Source: Virgibacillus_F necropolis_A (GTDB lineage Bacteria > Bacillota > Bacilli > Bacillales > Amphibacillaceae). From it: 64,000 nt of DNA. The DNA lies in assembly GCF_044793635.1 (NCBI RefSeq), contig NZ_CP084992.1, forward strand, positions 372,001-436,000. Reading direction: 5' to 3'. The notes under the pieces are model-generated. The model searched no databases. It was not told the DNA's origin and worked only from the letters and a program-made list of their open reading frames with translations. The translations under genes were made by a program, and so were the position numbers. Shown here piece after piece: positions 16,679 to 24,521 of the stretch. The number at the start of each line of letters is the position of its first letter. The stretch's first letter is position 1.

Positions 16679-17101
16679 TTACAATTCATTTTTTGATTTG
16701 ATTTGTTTTGCAATATCAATAATATATTTTTTGTTTAGTTCATTTTTCATCTTTTCTTCTGCTTTAAACATTACATTCTCAATTAAGCAATCTTCATTTC
16801 TAGATAGTTGTTCGTGTTCCAATGAACAACTGAAAAAAGTTGTCTTACCTTCAATAGCGTAAATTACATCTAAAAAAGACATATCATGAGATTGTCGTAC
16901 TATACTATATCCACCATTAACACCAGGATTTGATTCGATTAGTCCTGCTTTAACAAGTTTTGTTAAAATCTTAGAAAGGTATGTTGGTGAGAGATTTTGC
17001 ATTTTAGCTAACTGTTCTACTCCAATAGATTTTCCCTTTGGTGTTAAAGTTAAATATACCATTGTGTGTAAAGCATAATTTGTGGCTTTTGAATATTTCA
17101 T
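16679..17101 (-). CDS. Rrf2-family transcriptional regulator
   Basis: Winged-helix regulator of 140 residues. The N-terminus (MKYSKATNYALHTMVYLT) and recognition region (LAKMQNLSPTYLSKILTKLVKAGLIES, then GVNGGYSIVR) are typical of Rrf2 proteins such as NsrR, IscR and YwnA. Only two cysteines are seen (Cys92 and Cys105), fewer than the three that usually hold an iron-sulfur cluster, so a cluster-free or thiol-based sensor is more likely. An operator-like inverted repeat overlaps its own promoter, suggesting autorepression. The same motif precedes the methyltransferase gene downstream. Confidence 0.88.
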   Translation of the reverse strand: MKYSKATNYALHTMVYLTLTPKGKSIGVEQLAKMQNLSPTYLSKILTKLVKAGLIESNPGVNGGYSIVRQSHDMSFLDVIYAIEGKTTFFSCSLEHEQLSRNEDCLIENVMFKAEEKMKNELNKKYIIDIAKQIKSKNEL

Positions 17102-17123
17102 TATATCCCTCCTAAAAGATACA

Positions 17124-17151
17124 TTAAGGACCTTTAATATCCTTAATTGAC
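17124..17151. promoter_or_regulatory. Operator-like inverted repeat before the Rrf2 gene
   Basis: ATTAAGGA and TCCTTAAT (17123-17130 and 17140-17147) are perfect eight-base arms separated by nine bases. The site follows the -10 element on the minus strand. A related copy is at 16623-16650. Confidence 0.6.
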
Positions 17152-17178
17152 TTTAAATTAAAATCAAATAAATGTCAA
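17150..17178 (-). promoter_or_regulatory. Promoter of the Rrf2 gene
   Basis: The minus strand has a perfect TTGACA (17178-17173), a 17-base spacer and TAAAGT (17155-17150). The inverted repeat just downstream would block it when bound. Confidence 0.7.
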
Positions 17179-17441
17179 GATGTTTACCTTATTTCTTTTA
17201 TTCTATAAGTCCTATCAAACTGTTCCTCTTGTTCAACTGCTTCGTTAGCACAAAAAGCGACTGCCCCTCTTGCAATCGCATCCGTTTGATTGTTTCTGGT
17301 ATTCTAAGAACTAAAAGAACAAAAGCGCATAAAAAAAACGCGAATTCCCAATGGAATTCACGTGTGAAACATCCTACAGGTACATATGAAAAACAACTCT
17401 GTACTCATATTCATATAAATATAGGTAATTATTGTTTTTAT
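17179..17441. other. Gene-free stretch with possible element remnant
   Basis: About 260 bases between the Rrf2 promoter and the reductase gene. A minus-strand frame is open over most of it (ending RMRLQEGQSLFVLTKQ and then a stop near 17206) but has no start codon with a ribosome site. A short GAATTCC/GGAATTC inverted repeat lies near 17343-17360. It may be decayed coding or mobile DNA; no family can be named. Confidence 0.3.
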
Positions 17442-18161
17442 TTAATAACCCGAAAATTCTTCTATCCGGATGTTGTTTTCGTCTACCCCCGTATCAACGA
17501 GCATTTGATGCATATCTTTGACCATATCAGGAGGACCGCACAGATAGTAAATCGGCGTGCTAATATCCGATACATTTCTCTTGAGCATATCGGCGTCAAT
17601 CAAACCGCTTTCTCCACTCCATTCATTGGGTTCAGTATCAGTCATCACGGGCACATACGTAAAATTGGAGTTCTTTTCGGCAAAGCCCTTTAAATCGTCC
17701 ATGAACGCTGAATCTACGGGCGTTTCATTGGAATACAACAGGGTGAGCTTGTGAGTTAGTTGGTCATGTGTAGCCTGTGCAATGATGCTCCGCACCGGCG
17801 TGATGCCGATACCTCCGATTATAAATACGGCCGGCGTCGTTTCGGTTTCGTGCAAGGTAAATTCACCGCGGGGCTCATCAAATTTCACCTCTGTACCAAC
17901 CGTGAAATCTTCCAGCATCTGTTTAAATGCCGAATCGGATATACGAGTGGCCGTCATAACCTCTTCTTCATATGGAGCGGATGCCATTGAAAAAGCACGC
18001 TCTTTAGCTTCCTCGTCAGTCATTTTCGGTTTAATCAGTGTCATATCACAATATTGTCCAGCTTTAAATGTAAACCCCTGAGGCTTTTCCCAGTAAAAGG
18101 CCATCGTGTCATTCGCTATCTCTTCTTTTCTTCGTAATTTTGCTTTGTATTTCGGCAGCAT
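17442..18161 (-). CDS. FAD/NAD(P)H-binding ferredoxin reductase-like protein
   Basis: Protein of 239 residues of the ferredoxin-NADP reductase superfamily. RAFSMASAP is the RxxS flavin-binding motif. FIIGGIGITPVRSII and YYLCGPPDMVKDMHQML are the NAD(P)H-binding loop and C-terminal site. There is no 2Fe-2S domain and no globin domain, so it is a stand-alone reductase whose electron acceptor is unknown. The coding region looks clearly richer in G and C than its neighbours (for example codons ending GCG, GGC, CCG), which suggests acquisition by transfer. A TTGAT-N4-ATCAA palindrome lies 142 bases upstream. Confidence 0.85.
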   Translation of the reverse strand: MLPKYKAKLRRKEEIANDTMAFYWEKPQGFTFKAGQYCDMTLIKPKMTDEEAKERAFSMASAPYEEEVMTATRISDSAFKQMLEDFTVGTEVKFDEPRGEFTLHETETTPAVFIIGGIGITPVRSIIAQATHDQLTHKLTLLYSNETPVDSAFMDDLKGFAEKNSNFTYVPVMTDTEPNEWSGESGLIDADMLKRNVSDISTPIYYLCGPPDMVKDMHQMLVDTGVDENNIRIEEFSGY

Positions 18162-18302
18162 TTGCTCCTACTCCCTTCCTCCGGTACTTATCTAACACTT
18201 CTTTATTTATATTCTTTACAACCTTAACGTGTAATATGTATCCGGAACTCGCAATTAAAAAGGAGCACAATCTCTTATTACTGATCTGCGCGCGCGCCCG
18301 AT

Positions 18303-18316
18303 TTGATGTAGATCAA
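18303..18316. promoter_or_regulatory. FNR-like palindrome
   Basis: TTGATGTAGATCAA fits TTGAT-N4-ATCAA, the classical Crp/FNR-family half-site pair, exactly. It is upstream of the GC-rich reductase gene and next to a GCGCGCGC run. A chance match in 64 kb is possible, and the Bacillus FNR consensus differs. Confidence 0.35.
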
Positions 18317-18386
18317 TTTTATAATTTTCATTTCTTCTTATAGCATGTTCAAGTAATGTCATCCAGGTGAGGAACAAAACCAAGAA

Positions 18387-18596
18387 TCACATTCCTCCAG
18401 GTCCACGATACCTATCTTTTTCAATAGCCCTTTCAACTTCTTTTTCCTGTTCTGTTTTTTCGCGATAAGGGGTATGGAATTTCTTTTTTTGTTTTCGTTT
18501 ATCAAAGTAAACCATTAAAGTAATAAATAGAATCAAAAACAATCCCCATAAGATGTTAGAAAGCAAATAAATCCCTCCTAATGTTTTGTTAACCAA
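18387..18596 (-). CDS. Small single-pass membrane protein
   Basis: Protein of 69 residues that I do not recognise. One hydrophobic segment spans about residues 10-31. It is followed by a strongly basic stretch (DKRKQKKKFH) and a charged tail that ends KDRYRGPGGM, which probably lies in the cytoplasm by the positive-inside rule. AGGAGGG precedes the ATG. It stands alone on the minus strand between the reductase and the LysM gene. Size, charge pattern and a good ribosome site support it as a real gene. Confidence 0.65.
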   Translation of the reverse strand: MVNKTLGGIYLLSNILWGLFLILFITLMVYFDKRKQKKKFHTPYREKTEQEKEVERAIEKDRYRGPGGM

Positions 18597-18921
18597 CCTG
18601 CCATTTTAGCACAACTACGGTAGCCACTTATTAGTTTTTAATGTCAAAACATACAACTAGCAATTCCCTGTCCATTTTCACTCTATTTATAGTATTGACG
18701 ATGATTTTATCCTCCACAGGAATGGTAGGATATCAATATAACTAGTCAATGGCATAAAGGCCTCTAGTATATTCTATGCAAGAGATAGAGCGAATAGAAC
18801 CTATTAATCTTAATTTATTTTATTTGTAATCCTTGTCACCCTCTTTTAAACAAGCTGTAACCACAAATAAAGAGATACCGTGGTACGATTAGTTTGTCAA
18901 TAAATAAAGGGGGACTACATA
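18597..18921. other. Gene-free stretch upstream of the LysM-3D gene
   Basis: About 325 bases of AT-rich sequence between divergent genes. I see no reading frame with a good ribosome site and no repeat unit. It must hold the promoter of the LysM-3D gene; I searched for a WalR box (two TGTAAT-like repeats with five bases between) and found only TGTAAT and TGTCAC three bases apart near 18831, which does not fit. Confidence 0.5.
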
Positions 18922-19731
18922 ATGAAAAAGTTAGTATCTTTATTTGTAGGTTTATTTTTTATAGGCATTTCTGCAATATCCGTATCTGCAGCTGAATATG
19001 AAGTGCAAAAGGGAGACACTCTTTGGAATATTGCAATCAATCATAATACAAACGTGGAAGAGTTAATGGATATAAATGGATTAGACTCTTCTTTGATTTA
19101 TCCAAAACAAGTATTGAAAATTAATGAAAGTAAAATAGAGCATTACATGGTACAAAAGGGAGATACACTGAGCCAGATCAGCAAAGATTACGGTGATGGC
19201 GTAACGGTCGCAAATCTAAAAGCGTGGAATGATCTTCCTACTGATTTGATCATAACCGGACAACAGTTGATAGTAAATGGGCCGGAAACTACACAACAGG
19301 AAGCAACAAAACAAGTGAAACAAAAAACTAATACAGATGCTCATGTCTCAAAATCCGAATCAGTCGAAGTGAAAGCAAGTAGGGATGTAAGTAAACTGGA
19401 AGAGAAAAAAGAGTCCAAGAAACAACAAACAAAAGTAGAAGGCAGAACATTATCTGTTGAGGCAACTGCTTACACAGCATATTGCACAGGATGTTCAGGG
19501 ATAACCGCAACAGGTGTGAACTTGAGGGAGAATGCGAATGCGAAAGTTATTGCCGTTGATCCGAGCGTTATTCCGCTTGGCACAAAAGTTTATGTGGAAG
19601 GCTATGGGTATGCCGTGGCAGCGGATACCGGTGGTGCTATCAATGGGAATAAAATAGATGTCCATTTTCCGACTAAAGATCAAGCGTACAACTGGGGCAG
19701 AAGAATAGTAGACGTTACCATCATCAACTAA
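18922..19731 (+). CDS. yocH: Secreted cell-wall protein with two LysM and a 3D domain (YocH-like)
   Basis: Protein of 269 residues. A signal peptide (MKKLVSLFVGLFFIGISAISVSA) is followed by two LysM repeats (about 26-69 and 73-118, each starting with a VQKGDTL pattern). A lysine/glutamate-rich linker and a C-terminal 3D domain (about 180-269) follow. The 3D domain shows TAYTAYCTGCSGITATG and the catalytic-type aspartates in VAVDPSVIPLGTKVYVEGYG, AADTGGAINGNKIDVHF. It binds peptidoglycan and is probably a lytic transglycosylase-like autolysin, as YocH of Bacillus subtilis. Domain order and length agree with that protein. Confidence 0.88.
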   Translation: MKKLVSLFVGLFFIGISAISVSAAEYEVQKGDTLWNIAINHNTNVEELMDINGLDSSLIYPKQVLKINESKIEHYMVQKGDTLSQISKDYGDGVTVANLKAWNDLPTDLIITGQQLIVNGPETTQQEATKQVKQKTNTDAHVSKSESVEVKASRDVSKLEEKKESKKQQTKVEGRTLSVEATAYTAYCTGCSGITATGVNLRENANAKVIAVDPSVIPLGTKVYVEGYGYAVAADTGGAINGNKIDVHFPTKDQAYNWGRRIVDVTIIN

Positions 19732-19891
19732 TTGTGACATGGAAAGGTCTTTAATAGAAATACTTTCCCGGATACATTCCTAACTTCCTAAGATGTTTTA
19801 CGAAAGAATAGAAATACAACCAAAGAATATAGCGAAAATAAAACAATAATTCCCCGTTCTTTTCGAACTCTAGTGTCATCTATTTATAAAG

Positions 19892-19916
19892 GCTTTGGAG
19901 AAAATTGCTCCAAAGC
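19892..19916. terminator. Hairpin between convergent genes
   Basis: GCTTTGGAG and CTCCAAAGC form a perfect nine-base stem with a seven-base loop. It lies between the convergent LysM-3D gene and the alpha-CTD-like gene. Only short T stretches flank it, so termination would be weak. Confidence 0.45.
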
Positions 19917-19996
19917 TTGACTTAATAATCCATTTCAATTTTTTTAAAATTTAATGGCTTATCATCTAGTTGTCATAAAAATACATCCCTGTAGGA

Positions 19997-20290
19997 CTAC
20001 TTTTTGAATGATAACCCTTTTGTCTGCAAAGACGCCCTAAGTTTAGGTATAGAGCTTGGTCCCATACCATGAAATTGTAAAATCTCGCTTTCGCTAAAGT
20101 TTGATAGCTGTTGTAAAGTTGATATTCCATTGTTCTCTAGCGCCCGTCTGGCTGGTGCTCCAAGTAGTGAAAGAAATCCGTCATTAGGTTTCCGTTCTTG
20201 CTCGCAAATTGGGCAGGTTGGACAGTCACTACTTTTATAATATTTGTGTCCTTTGTTACAAGTCCTTACATTTTTCTTTGAAGTAGTCAT
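19997..20290 (-). CDS. Small protein: zinc ribbon plus RNA polymerase alpha-CTD-like domain
   Basis: Protein of 97 residues. The N-terminus has a cysteine/histidine cluster (CNKGH, then CPTCPICE) likely to bind zinc. The C-terminal half (LGAPARRALENNGISTLQQLSNFSESEILQFHGMGPSSIPKLRASLQTKGLSF) has the helix-hairpin-helix pattern of the alpha subunit C-terminal domain. Such proteins are seen in Bacillus genomes as alpha-CTD domain proteins of unknown role. DNA binding is likely; a role in transcription is inference. AGAGGTCAT-type spacing gives a usable ribosome site. It stands alone upstream of the HAD hydrolase on the same strand order. Confidence 0.75.
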   Translation of the reverse strand: MTTSKKNVRTCNKGHKYYKSSDCPTCPICEQERKPNDGFLSLLGAPARRALENNGISTLQQLSNFSESEILQFHGMGPSSIPKLRASLQTKGLSFKK

Positions 20291-20395
20291 TTAATGACCT
20301 CTTTTCTCAAGAATTTTTAGCTTCCTTTCATCTTTTTCTGTATAGAAAAGTTTTAGCCTTATTGAAATTGAAATTGTTACACCCTATTAGAATAC

Positions 20396-21055
20396 TTATA
20401 TATTTAATTTAGGCAATATTGTTTTTAACTCAATTAAGTCATCTATTACCATATCAGCCTGAGAAAGTTCATCTTCTCGTGCAAAATCAAAATTACATCC
20501 TATCGAAACTAAACCATTATCTTTAGCCGCGTTTATATCAGATAGACGATCTCCGACCACTGCCGTATTTTTAATACTATACTTCTCTATAATTGTCTTA
20601 ACTAAATCTGCTTTATCCATCGTTTGTATTTGTTGAATACTAAATGTTTCAGTAACCCAATTATCCAAATTATAATAACTCACAATTGCTTTTAAATACT
20701 CCGTTAAACCATTACTTGCTATGTAAATTGAAAAATTATTCTCTTTTAAATAACTGAAAACTTCCTTCACATTAGGATATAGAGCACCTTTCCCACTTCT
20801 TATATTTTCAACTAATCTTTCCAGAAAATAAGCATTAGTTTGTTCTCTTACCTCATTGGAATGATTGGGTAACAAGACTTCCCATACTTTTGGTAAAGGT
20901 ACACCCATAATTTCACGGTATTTATCAATAGGGGTTACTGTATCCCATTTACTTAATGATCGTAAATGGTCAAAAGTATCAACAAGTGATAATTCTAAAA
21001 TTTTATCTGTTTGAAATAGTGTTCCATCCATATCAAATATTAGTGATTGAGACAT
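20396..21055 (-). CDS. HAD-superfamily hydrolase (phosphoglycolate phosphatase-like)
   Basis: Protein of 219 residues. The nucleophile motif is FDMDGTLFQTD (Asp8 and Asp10), motif II is IYIASNGL, and motif III/IV is AVVGDRLSDINAAKDNGLVSIGC. A cap domain lies between residues 16 and 85. It is a soluble phosphatase of the Gph/PpaX group; the substrate cannot be read from sequence. It appears to be a single gene, with the alpha-CTD-like gene 105 bases downstream on the same strand. Confidence 0.85.
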   Translation of the reverse strand: MSQSLIFDMDGTLFQTDKILELSLVDTFDHLRSLSKWDTVTPIDKYREIMGVPLPKVWEVLLPNHSNEVREQTNAYFLERLVENIRSGKGALYPNVKEVFSYLKENNFSIYIASNGLTEYLKAIVSYYNLDNWVTETFSIQQIQTMDKADLVKTIIEKYSIKNTAVVGDRLSDINAAKDNGLVSIGCNFDFAREDELSQADMVIDDLIELKTILPKLNI

Positions 21056-21112
21056 TTACTTTTCTCTTCCTTTTAAAATGATTTTCACCGTAACTTCTCT
21101 ATCTGCGAATTT

Positions 21113-21154
21113 TTAAAAAAAGAACCTTTAATCCAAAGATAGATCAAAGGTTCT
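21113..21154 (-). terminator. Terminator after mqo
   Basis: AGAACCTTT (21121-21129) and AAAGGTTCT (21146-21154) pair fully and are followed on the minus strand by a long T run. It is just past the mqo stop codon. Confidence 0.88.
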
Positions 21155-21214
21155 GTGTTTTAAATTATTTATGAAAAACTTTTTCATTAAATATCTTTGA
21201 TTCTAACCAAAGAA

Positions 21215-22744
21215 TTAACTATAGACTAGCTCTCTTTGCTCTTCATGTTCTTCTTGCTCTTTTTCTCTTAGACCAAGCGTCTCTGTTGTTGAAGTATAAA
21301 TTTCGTGCAGAAGCTCTGGATTCTCCATTAGTGACACGCCATAAGAAGGAATAATTTCTTTGATTTTTGGTTCCCACTCTTTCATGTGTTGCGGGAAGCA
21401 TTTATTAATTACATCAAGCATAACGTGAACAGCAGTAGAAGCACCTGGAGAAGCACCCAATAATGCTGCAATCGAGCCATCATCGGCACTAACAACTTCC
21501 GTACCAAATTGTAGCGTCCCTTTGCCGCCTTCAGGAGTATCTTTAATAACCTGTACACGTTGTCCAGCTACTACTATATCCCAATCCTCGCTCTTAGCGT
21601 TCGGGATAAACTCACGTAATTCTTCCATGCGCTGTTCTTTCGATAACATAACCTGCTGGATCAGGTATTTTGTCAATGACATCTCTTTTGCGCCTGCCGC
21701 CAACATAGTTAAGACATTATTCGGTTTTACGGAATTTACTAAATCGAACATTGAACCTGTTTTTAGGAACTTCGGTGAGAAGCCGGCAAATGGTCCAAAT
21801 AGCAACGACTTTTTATTGTCAATATATCGTGTATCAAGATGCGGAACAGACATTGGTGGAGCACCAACTTTAGCTTTCCCGTATACTTTAGCATGATGTT
21901 GCTCAATAACTTCCGGATTATTACACCCCATGAAAATTCCGCTAACTGGGAATCCGCCAATATGTTTTCCCTCAGGAATACCAGATTTTTGCAGTAAATG
22001 CAGGCTTCCGCCCCCACCTCCGATAAAGACGAATTTTGAAGTATGGTGTTCGATGTTTCCGCTATCGACATTACGCACCTTTAATTCCCATGAACCATCG
22101 CTAGTACGTTTAAGATTATCAACACTTTGTTTATATTTTATATCGACGTTTTTAGTCTTTAAGTGGTCAAACAACTTGCTCGTTAAAGTACCAAAGTTTA
22201 CATCCGTTCCAGAGTCATTTTTTGTTGCCGCTATTGCTTCATTGGATGTGCGGTCTTGCATAATAAGCGGAATCCAATCCATCAGTTTTGCTGGGTCCTC
22301 AGAAAATTCCATCCCGTGGAACAAAGGATTGTTTGACAGCGCTTCAAAACGTTTCTTCAAGAACGTTACATTTTTATCCCCTTGAACCATACTCATATGA
22401 GGCAATGGCATGATAAAGTCCTGCGGGTTATTTATCAGCTTGCTGTTTACAAGATAAGACCAAAATTGCGTTGAAAGCTGAAACTGTTCATTAATTTTAA
22501 TAGCTTTGCTAGTATCTATAGATCCGTCCGGTTTTTCAGTTGTGTAGTTAAGCTCACACAGTGCCGCATGCCCTGTTCCCGCATTATTCCACCCGTTAGA
22601 GCTTTCCTCCCCTGAATTTTCAAGCTTCTCAAACACTTTAATTTCCCATTCCGGTACTAACTCTTTCAGGAGTGTGCCCAAAGTCGCACTCATGATTCCG
22701 GCGCCAATTAAGATGACTTCTGTTTTAGATTCACTGTTGCTCAT
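21215..22744 (-). CDS. mqo: Malate:quinone oxidoreductase
   Basis: Protein of 509 residues, normal for the family. It is a peripheral membrane FAD enzyme that oxidises malate to oxaloacetate and passes electrons to the quinone pool. The FAD site is VILIGAGIMSATLGTLLKEL at the N-terminus. SNGWNNAGTGHAALCELNYT, KFVFIGGGGGSLHLLQKSGIPEG and ALLGASPGASTAVHVMLDV are characteristic Mqo segments. AAGGAAGG lies before the ATG and a strong terminator follows, so it is a single-gene unit. Two inverted repeats lie about 200 bases upstream and may be operators. Confidence 0.96.
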   Translation of the reverse strand: MSNSESKTEVILIGAGIMSATLGTLLKELVPEWEIKVFEKLENSGEESSNGWNNAGTGHAALCELNYTTEKPDGSIDTSKAIKINEQFQLSTQFWSYLVNSKLINNPQDFIMPLPHMSMVQGDKNVTFLKKRFEALSNNPLFHGMEFSEDPAKLMDWIPLIMQDRTSNEAIAATKNDSGTDVNFGTLTSKLFDHLKTKNVDIKYKQSVDNLKRTSDGSWELKVRNVDSGNIEHHTSKFVFIGGGGGSLHLLQKSGIPEGKHIGGFPVSGIFMGCNNPEVIEQHHAKVYGKAKVGAPPMSVPHLDTRYIDNKKSLLFGPFAGFSPKFLKTGSMFDLVNSVKPNNVLTMLAAGAKEMSLTKYLIQQVMLSKEQRMEELREFIPNAKSEDWDIVVAGQRVQVIKDTPEGGKGTLQFGTEVVSADDGSIAALLGASPGASTAVHVMLDVINKCFPQHMKEWEPKIKEIIPSYGVSLMENPELLHEIYTSTTETLGLREKEQEEHEEQRELVYS

Positions 22745-22951
22745 TTTAACCTTCCTTACTCCCTATATTTACAGAAAGGATGTAGGCTCTCCTGCTTAGG
22801 CCACCTAGTCACACACCTTATCTGTCTCGATTATAACCATATTCTAGTGTATTACAATTATTAATAGATTTAAATATCTACTAAAGTTTAAGTACATTTC
22901 TTCATAATCTCTGTATTTATTTTAACATAAATATTCAAAATCAGGGGAAGT

Positions 22952-22983
22952 CAAACATTTACAAATAAATTGGTAAATGTTTG
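22952..22983. promoter_or_regulatory. Perfect 11-base inverted repeat upstream of mqo
   Basis: CAAACATTTAC (22952-22962) and GTAAATGTTTG (22973-22983) with ten bases between. No T run follows, so an operator is more likely than a terminator. A second palindrome, CAATTT-N7-AAATTG, follows at about 22988-23006. Confidence 0.45.
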
Positions 22984-23078
22984 TATGCCAATTTACATAT
23001 GAAATTGTAGATATACACTAGCTTCTTTGTATCACATTACAATTTTAATGGTATTAAACCGAAAATGCTATTATAAAC

Positions 23079-23123
23079 AGAAAAAATGGCCATCAAATTA
23101 CACATAAAAGAATTGATGGTCAT
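23079..23123 (-). terminator. Terminator after the small 23.2-23.3 kb frame
   Basis: ATGGCCATCAAATT and AATTGATGGTCAT pair with one mismatch over 13 bases, with an 11-base loop and a T run on the minus strand. It implies a minus-strand transcript from the region around 23.2-23.4 kb and thus supports a short gene there. Confidence 0.65.
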
Positions 23124-23224
23124 TTAGCTTTACATTTTAATGTTTGTGATAGTAGAGGACCCATTTTGTACTTATATAGCCTTAAAGACCTCTGTTATTT
23201 CAGATCAACGTAAAACTTGGGTTA

Positions 23225-23323
23225 TTAACCATCATAATCATTTCCTGATTTACCCCAATAATAAAGAAACATAGCTGAAGAAATAATTCCCAATACTACA
23301 ATGATGAAGCTAACAATAATCAC
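23225..23323 (-). CDS. Possible tiny membrane peptide
   Basis: A 32-codon frame on the minus strand reading VIIVSFIIVVLGIISSAMFLYYWGKSGNDYDG. It has one hydrophobic segment and a polar tail. GAAGGAG overlaps the first GTG, so the true start would have to be an ATT two or three codons later, which is rare; this is the weak point. A terminator follows at 23079-23123. A stretch resembling the small gene at 27470-27619 lies just downstream (23169-23191). Confidence 0.35.
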   Translation of the reverse strand: MIIVSFIIVVLGIISSAMFLYYWGKSGNDYDG

Positions 23324-23399
23324 TCCTTCAATTAATATTTAATTATATATAATATGTATTTTTATATCAACACAGGGGCAAATTTAAATGAGTACTGCC

Positions 23400-23999
23400 C
23401 TATGCATTCTCTATTACATGTCGCGTGCAATTATGTAGCTCCAGTTCCCACTCACTCGTTTTCTTTTGGAGAACAGTTAGGGAACAGTTTTTCAGCGACT
23501 TTTCGTTTAAATGGGGAAACAACTCTCTGAGCAGATGTTTAATGAAAGATCCATGACTAACAATTAATACGCTCTCTCCGTTATGGTTTTGTATTACCTC
23601 GTGAATTAATGATAGTCCTCTGTCTATAACGCTATCTGCACCTTCAATCCCTAAGTCTAATTCCTTCCAATTGCTACCCCACTTTTCAATTCTTTCTTCT
23701 TCCGTGGTCCCTTCAATCCGCCCGCCGCCTACTTCACGCAGCCTTGGTTCCGAATAAATTTTACTATGACCCAATCTATTACCAATAACTTCAGCAGTTT
23801 GCCTTGCTCTTAATAAATTACTAGAATAGATGATGTCCCATTCTTCTTCACTCAAACGTTCTGCAAGTTTAGTAGCCTCTGAATGTCCATCGATGTCGAG
23901 CGGAATATCCGAATTCCCCTGCGCCCTTCTTTCCTTATTCCAGGCTGTACTCCCGTGACGGATAATACCAATTCTAACCATATTCACACATCCAATCAT
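23400..23999 (-). CDS. Histidine phosphatase (phosphoglycerate mutase-like)
   Basis: Protein of up to 199 residues. The phospho-histidine motif is IIRHGSTAWN, followed by Arg-rich ERRAQGNSDIPLDIDGHSEA; the second histidine lies in VLIVSHGSFIKHLL. RVGRIEG-type middle segment is VGGGRIEGTTEEE. It is a phosphatase of the PhoE/GpmB group; the substrate is unknown. An internal ATG six codons in (MVRIG) may be the real start, as neither start has a strong ribosome site. The Nudix gene lies 55 bases upstream of its end on the same strand. Confidence 0.82.
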   Translation of the reverse strand: MIGCVNMVRIGIIRHGSTAWNKERRAQGNSDIPLDIDGHSEATKLAERLSEEEWDIIYSSNLLRARQTAEVIGNRLGHSKIYSEPRLREVGGGRIEGTTEEERIEKWGSNWKELDLGIEGADSVIDRGLSLIHEVIQNHNGESVLIVSHGSFIKHLLRELFPHLNEKSLKNCSLTVLQKKTSEWELELHNCTRHVIENA

Positions 24000-24054
24000 T
24001 AAAAGTTTTTGAAGAAAGAATTACAATACTACCACCATAAACATTTTTGTTGTT

Positions 24055-24486
24055 CTAGTGGATTAAATCTAAAAGGGCTTCAGGTACAAGGTGTAACTGC
24101 CCTTTTTGAAATTCGGTCATAGGCTTCCACATTGCTTTATATGTTTTTCCATCATCCTCTTTTCCTACAATCGAATCTTTTTCATAAAGCGCAGTATCAA
24201 CAAACTTTGCATCATAAACCTGAACTATTTCATGTCCTATATCCCCGTTAAACGTAAAAATATTTTCGATAGTTCCTATGTATTCAAGACTGTGAATAGC
24301 CTCCTCTATTTCTTCTTCAACCTCTCTAATTAACGCATTTGCGCTCGTTTCTCCGTATTCTATTCCACCACCGATTGGACGATAAAAATAATCATCTTTT
24401 ACCGGATCATAGCCTTCAGCAACTAAGATGGAACAATCTTTTTGAAAGATACAAATTACCAACGGTCGTATTATTCCTTTTCTCAC
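24055..24486 (-). CDS. Nudix hydrolase with altered Nudix box
   Basis: Protein of 143 residues from the GTG at 24484-24486, which has GGAGG eight bases upstream. The Nudix box reads GGIEYGETSANALIREVEEEIEEA: the Glu residues that bind metal are kept, but the normally fixed Gly near the end is replaced by Glu. It is probably still a diphosphohydrolase acting on nucleotides or a related compound. It begins 35 bases after a small membrane protein gene ends, suggesting joint transcription. Confidence 0.78.
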   Translation of the reverse strand: MRKGIIRPLVICIFQKDCSILVAEGYDPVKDDYFYRPIGGGIEYGETSANALIREVEEEIEEAIHSLEYIGTIENIFTFNGDIGHEIVQVYDAKFVDTALYEKDSIVGKEDDGKTYKAMWKPMTEFQKGQLHLVPEALLDLIH

Positions 24487-24521
24487 ACAAAAATCCTCCA
24501 ATTTAAAAAACCTTTTTTATT

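Noticed and set aside
18820..18870. WalR-binding site before the YocH-like gene.
   Set aside because: Only TGTAAT and TGTCAC three bases apart were found; the WalR consensus needs five bases between two TGTWAH-type repeats.
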